64,000 nt of DNA from Trifolium pratense. Taxonomy: Eukaryota > Streptophyta > Magnoliopsida > Fabales > Fabaceae. The DNA lies in assembly GCF_020283565.1 (NCBI RefSeq), contig NC_060064.1:3370001-3434000 (forward strand), given 5' to 3'. The translations under genes and the position numbers were made by a program. Shown here piece by piece: positions 58,937 through 64,000 of this stretch. Every line of letters starts with the position of its first letter. Positions within the stretch are counted from its first letter, which is position 1. Below the pieces are notes generated by a model. The model was not told where the DNA came from, ran no database searches, and worked only from the letters and a program-made list of their open reading frames with translations.

Positions 58937-60825
58937 TCGATTTATATATTTTATTTTATTAGGCCTTATGGCTCGCACATGTATTTGAGTTGAACAATCA
59001 ACCCCTATATTTTTATTTCAGGCAAAAGATATATTTATCGAAAAATGCTTGTTAGCACGAAAAGAAAAGCAAGAATGATAATCATGACCCTTAAATTTAT
59101 ATCACAACTGCAACTTGATTTTCGCTACATCCAAACCTTATGTGTCGGTTCTTTTTATTGTTTTTTTTAATGCCTAATTCTTGCCTTTCGTTTACCAATC
59201 CTTCGTACTAAATAGCATAGCTGATATTTATCTTTAGTCCCTTAGTTTAATTTCATGTAACAATTTAATGTTTCATTTTTATGTTGTTTTTCTTGTTTTT
59301 GATCCTTCATCCATGTTTGTATATAATTTTTTAAACTTTAAATCTATAATTTTCTTTTACGACATAAAATATAATATATTTATAATTGAAAACAAAAATA
59401 AGAATATGAAGCTTGCAATCCATCCATGAAAAAAGACTAAGATGTTATCTTGTCTCAATTAACCAATTAAAAATATAAATATTAACTATTTTTAAGATCT
59501 CTACCTATATGATCGAGATTTACTGTCGTGAAAAACCACAGTTTTCACGCAGTATTAAATCATAGCCGTTAATCATAAATCTGACGGTTCAGATTAATAC
59601 AGTAATAAGTTGATATAATCAAGTTGGACCACACGTTTTAGATCAGACGACTCTGATCTAACACAGTTTGATAACTATGTGGATTTCAACGGCATGCATG
59701 AAATCATGTTCCCAACACATATGCTTTTAAAACACATACTATTAACGTTTTGTTTTAGTATTACGTATCCAAACCGCCTAATCTGATTCGAAAATCATTT
59801 ATGACATCAAATAATTTTAGCTTCCTCCCGATCATAGTTACGAGGATGAAATCGTAACTATGTTTCTTCCTTTGAAGTTTCAGCTTCAATCAAATCACCA
59901 ATGTACCAAGTATGATAAACACATATTAACATTATCTAACATTTTAGCTTCCACATTGCAAGGCCATAATAATGACGGTCAATCTCTGAGTCAAAAATAA
60001 TGACGGTCAATCTAAAAGGTTAAGAAAAGAAAATTGAATACGAGGAAGGTGCGTTGAAAAATTGAAAAAGTAAACTAGTGTTGGTGGTGTTAAGGAAGAT
60101 TCATTTGATTTCACACGTGTGTGAGGCTACATATGATCTTGGATGGTGACACGTGTTGAAGAAAAACAAAAAGTACTAGAGTGAAAATGTGACGTTTTTA
60201 CTCTCAAAGACAAAGAAGACAAAATAGTCCAACAGCAATAGAGTAAAGAATCAACCACTCACAACAACATGATTATTTGATTAGGAAACCAAAAGCATCT
60301 TTAATCTTATCTTATTTGTACTACGTTCAAAATGTAACAACGTGAATGTGAGAAACAACCAACACATGTGTCCCACCACCACTTTGCTGGTGGAGGATGG
60401 ATGTACTGTTCCCATTTCCCACCACCACCTTCCTGTTCCTGCCTTCATTTCCTAAACTGGTGTACTATTTTTTTTTTCTTTCTCTATAGAGTAATGAGAA
60501 TAGATTCCCTCTGTCAATTTTCTTCATGTGGTAATTTCCACTCTTAATTTTTCATCTCCCCTTATTTTAACATTATATTTTTATTGAAAATAACTAATGT
60601 ATTTAATCTATAATATAACCAAATACATTAATTATTGAATGAACCTGAAAAGTCAAAAGTTTAAACTATTTTTCAGATTCATTAAATAATTGATGTATTT
60701 GGTATATAATATTGACCAAATATATTACTTATTCAATGAACATGAAAAATGATTTTTGTTTATAATTAAGAATAAATGAATTATAAATTATTACATTATT
60801 ATTATTATTATTATTTAATGGAAAA
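58937..60825. other. Intergenic, no supportable gene
   Basis: AT-rich with no clear frame. An inverted pattern around 60595-60760 (ATTCAATGA/TCATTAAATAATTGATGTATTT words) suggests a further degenerate foldback element. It should also contain distal upstream sequence of the SBP gene. Confidence 0.5.
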
Positions 60826-60988
60826 TGTTAACATGTGCACCAAGGGCACATGTTAAAAATACAAATGTAGTAATATTCTCTTGTAACTTGTGCATTATAC
60901 TTTTTAAACATTAAATTCTTTTATGTTATTAAAAGTATATTTCTATTTTTAGATACCTTAACATGTACCTTTGGTGCACATGTTAACA
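60826..60988. repeat. Short inverted-repeat (MITE-like) element
   Basis: A 163-bp segment bounded by a ~31-bp near-perfect inverted repeat: left TGTTAACATGTGCACCAAGG with ACATGTTAA following, right its inverse with a few changes. The interior is AT-rich. The ends are themselves palindromic (ACATGTTAA against TGTTAACAT). No target duplication was proven. Confidence 0.7.
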
Positions 60989-61840
60989 TGACCCTTATTT
61001 AATTACATTTTTTTGGACCTATATAAACAAGATACTATCAAATATCATTAAACTTACACCCATTTCGATGTTCATGTTTGTAGTCCAACTAAAGACGTAC
61101 AACTCAACAATACCAATCGGTATCCACAGTTTTTTTTTTCTGTACAATAATATCGATATTGACAGTTTTTTTAGTTGAAAAGTATTGATATTAAGAGTTT
61201 TTTTTTCAAGACATCGGTTAAACTCTCATTTATGGACATTGTTTTTTTTGTTAAGTATTTATGGACATTTTAAATTACTTAATATATTATTATAATAATT
61301 AATATTTTTTCTTACAATATTATTATTCTATCATTTTGTGCGTACACCATAACATAGAATAGAATATCACATGATTGTACTACCATTAGCATAGCATAGC
61401 ATAGCATCCATTAGCTTAGCTAGCAGCAACATAACATAACATAGCATAGATAGAGAGAGTCTTTTGTTTTTCTTGTCACGCAAAGAAAGAAAGAAAGAAA
61501 GAAAAAAAGAATTCACATTTCATTTCATTTCGTTCCATCTCCATCACACATATCATTTTCCTCCCTTCTTCCCTCTTCCACCCAACCGTACTTCCCGCAC
61601 TTTCCCAATTTCACTCACACCACTCATCAATCATCAAAGGTTCAATTCAACAAAACTTCTTTTCTTTCTCTTAATTACTAGATAGATTCTTTGCAACAAA
61701 ATTTCATACTCTACTTCACTTATCATGCTTAATTTTACTCTTTCTTGATCTATGGGTAACAACAACATATTCTATCTTAATTTCACTTAATTTTATAATT
61801 ACCTTACTTCTCTGTTTCTTTCAAATTCTCAATTTTTATT
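60989..61840 (+). other. SBP-box gene upstream region
   Basis: Contains a short CATAG-type repeat near 61390-61450, an (AAAG)n tract at about 61482-61503 and a pyrimidine-rich leader up to the start codon. It probably includes the promoter and 5' UTR of the SPL gene. Confidence 0.55.
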
Positions 61841-64000
61841 ATGGAAGCTTTTCAACTGTACGGTAATGGTACTGGTACTGGTGGTGGTGGTTCCTCTGAT
61901 TTAAGGCCTATGGAGAAAAGATCAGACTGGGATTTGAATAATTGGAATTGGGATGGTCATCTTTTTTTAGCTACTAGTAAATTGACTCCTGTTCCAGAAC
62001 ATAGACAGTTTTTACCTCTTCCTGTTGGTGGTGGTGGTGGTGGTGGTGGCGGTGGTTCGTCTAATTCGAATAGTTCATCTTCTTGTTCTGAACAGTTAGA
62101 TCTTGGGATTTGTCAAGGGAACAAGGAAGGTGAGAGGAAGAGGAGGGTTATTGTTGTGGAGGATGATGAACTTGGTTTGAATAAGGAAGGTGCTAGTTTA
62201 AGTTTGAATCTTGGTGGTGGTGGTGGTAGTGGTAGTGGTGTTCAGGTGGCTGCTACATGGGAAGGAAATATTGGGAAGAAAAGTAGAGTAGCAGCTGGTG
62301 GAGGTAGTTCTAGTAGAGCATTTTGTCAGGTGGAGGATTGTCGCGCAGATCTCAACAACGGGAAAGATTATCATAGACGTCATAAAGTTTGTGAGATACA
62401 CTCCAAGGCTAGTAAGGCACTTGTCGGAAATGCTATGCAGAGGTTCTGCCAACAATGTAGTAGGTTAGTTCTTGATTTACCAGATAGCATATAGCTGAAA
62501 AGTATGTGTTTTTAGCTGTTTTAAAAGTTTGGACTTTAGATTGGATCAAGATTCATGGTATTCTTTTATTTTTTCGACAGGTTTCACTTGCTTCAAGAGT
62601 TTGATGAAGGAAAGAGAAGCTGTCGGAGACGTTTGGCTGGCCATAATAAAAGAAGGAGAAAAACAAATCAGGATGCTGTTCCTAATGGAAGTTCACCGAA
62701 CGATGATCAGACTAGTAGTTATCTGTTGATAAGTTTATTGAAGATACTTTCAAATATGCAGCGTAAGTATCTCTTTAGTCTAATCTCTAAGCAGAGCTTA
62801 GTTTGTTTCTTATTCATATATGATGTTGATTAGTGCTTGTTTCTTTTGTTTGAAATGATCAAAAGCCTTGGTATTGATTTAAACTACTTTTGTAATATTC
62901 TCTTATCTGTTTCTCTAATTGGTATTTCTGCTATGAACAATATTATGACAAAGGTAATTGAAGGATGAGTAATGATATTTTTTATGAATTATAGCTGACA
63001 GGTCAAATCAGACCGCAGATCAGGATCTGCTTACTCATCTTTTAAGGAGTCTTGCCAATCAGAATGGTGGACAAGGGGGAAGGAACTTGTCTAACCTTTT
63101 ACGGGAACCTGAGAATCTGTTGAAAGAAGGGTCTTCATCTGGGAAGTCTGAGATGGTTTCTACTTTATTAACGAATGGTTCTCAAGGTTCTCCAACTGTT
63201 ACAGTACAGAATCAAGCAGTTTCTATTAGTGAAATTCAGCATCAAGTGGTGCATACACATGATGCTAGGGCTGCTGATCAACAAACCACATCCTCTGCAA
63301 AGCCCGGTGTTTCAAACAGCCCTCCGACTTACTCAGAAGCAAGAGACAGTACTGCTGGACAGGCCAAGATGAATGATTTTGATCTGAATGACATCTATAT
63401 TGACTCAGATGATGGCATAGAGGATATAGAAAGGTTGCCTGTCACTGCAAATATTATTACTAGTTCTCTTGATTACCCATGGATGCAACAGGATTCACAT
63501 CAGTCAAGTCCACCTCAAACAAGTGGAAATTCAGATTCTGCATCTGCTCAGTCCCCCTCTAGCTCCACTGGCGAAGCTCAGGTACTTATACTCACCCCTC
63601 ATGATTGGGATTTTATGACTTTCTGTAGAAATTGTGGGTATTTTTTGGAAACTACAAATGTTTTAGTTGCGGTTCTAGTTCCTAATGTTTGCTTGGGTGA
63701 CACCCTTATATATGTTAAATTTATACTATCTTGAGATTGTCATTATTCAACAGCTAATTTGTTGGTTTCCTCCATTTAGAATCGCACGGATCGGATTGTT
63801 TTTAAACTCTTCGGTAAAGAACCAAGCGATTTTCCTCTTGTAATCAGAGCACAGGTACGTTAAGCTTTTCAAAGCATCTAGGACTAACAGTTACTATTAT
63901 TTTTCTTTGAAATATAATAATACTAAGGTTTTGCACTCCAGATTCTTGACTGGTTATCCCACAGTCCAACTGATATTGAAGGCTATATACGGCCTGGTTG
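61841..64000 (+). CDS. SPL: SBP-box transcription factor, SPL1/SPL12 type (partial, 3' end outside window)
   Basis: DNA-binding regulator of the large SPL clade. Exons 61841..62463, 62581..62762, 62995..63581, 63780..63854 and 63942 to the edge are in phase. The N-terminus has [15 protein letters not shown], the clade signature, then poly-Gly tracts. The SBP-box spans about residues 160-236: zinc site 1 C162, C167, C184, H187; zinc site 2 C203, C206, H210, C222. It is split by the intron after R208, and a basic [13 protein letters not shown] nuclear-import region follows. Exon 3 holds the acidic [10 protein letters not shown] region, and exons 4-5 the VFKLFGKEP and [19 protein letters not shown] phrases that mark SPL1/SPL12 rather than the small miR156-targeted SPLs. 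The usual C-terminal ankyrin and membrane parts lie beyond the window. I cannot separate SPL1 from SPL12. Confidence 0.94.
62038..62057 (+). repeat. GGT triplet repeat encoding poly-Gly
   Basis: A GGT/GGC run within SPL exon 1 that encodes about ten Gly. A second short Gly run follows near 62210-62240. Such tracts vary in length between alleles. Confidence 0.85.

Noticed and set aside
62529..62833. Extra forward frames around SPL exon 2
   Set aside because: They are read-throughs of introns or the wrong phase of real exons of the SPL gene.

Overview
The window is plant nuclear DNA, most likely from a legume close to Medicago truncatula. It is AT-rich. Its genes are intron-containing, with GT-AG junctions that restore frame exactly. 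The families are plant-typical (two-pore K+ channel, RADIALIS-like MYB, SBP-box factor, type-I pectin methylesterases). Repeats include a tRNA-derived SINE, hAT, CACTA and copia elements. The species call is inference; no marker in the sequence proves it.

Layout. 0.9-3.2 kb: a two-pore K+ channel (+). 6.1-6.5 kb: a small single-MYB (RADIALIS-like) gene (-). 8.0-11.2 kb: an 11-exon mitochondrial-type release factor 1 gene (-). 12.7-34.9 kb: a tandem array of five intact type-I pectin methylesterase (PME) genes (+), each of two exons with the same phase-1 intron and a shared ~230 bp promoter/5' UTR block. The array is interrupted by a CACTA transposon remnant (15.2-16.7 kb), a five-exon J-domain/membrane protein gene (28.1-30.5 kb) and a broken copy of that gene (23.3-24.0 kb). 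37.0-38.3 kb: an NYN-domain gene (-) with altered catalytic aspartates. 38.9-39.5 kb: a small hAT element with a perfect target-site duplication (TSD). 40.5-44.7 kb: a nine-exon sugar-phosphate/phosphate translocator gene (-). 47.0-47.9 kb: a single C2H2 zinc-finger repressor-type gene (-). 48.8-51.4 kb: repeat-rich DNA containing a GC-rich hAT-like element that carries a minisatellite. 54.3-58.9 kb: a complete, young copia retrotransposon (-) with an intact 1329-residue polyprotein. 61.8 kb to the end: the 5' part of a large SBP-box gene (SPL1/SPL12 type, +), cut by the window edge.

The single-copy genes are ordinary housekeeping or regulatory loci and need not work together. The coherent unit is the PME array. 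Its products are membrane-anchored PMEI-PME precursors that would be processed and exported to de-esterify wall pectin. The array shows unequal duplication, a visible gene-conversion tract in the third gene, mosaicism in the fifth, and a 5' UTR stem-loop conserved or duplicated among copies. From memory, Medicago PMEs shared between pollen tubes and rhizobial infection threads (MtPER) have been described. This array is a candidate for that locus, but the sequence alone cannot show it.

Gene models were built by reading splice sites and checking phase by hand. UTRs and expression cannot be seen.
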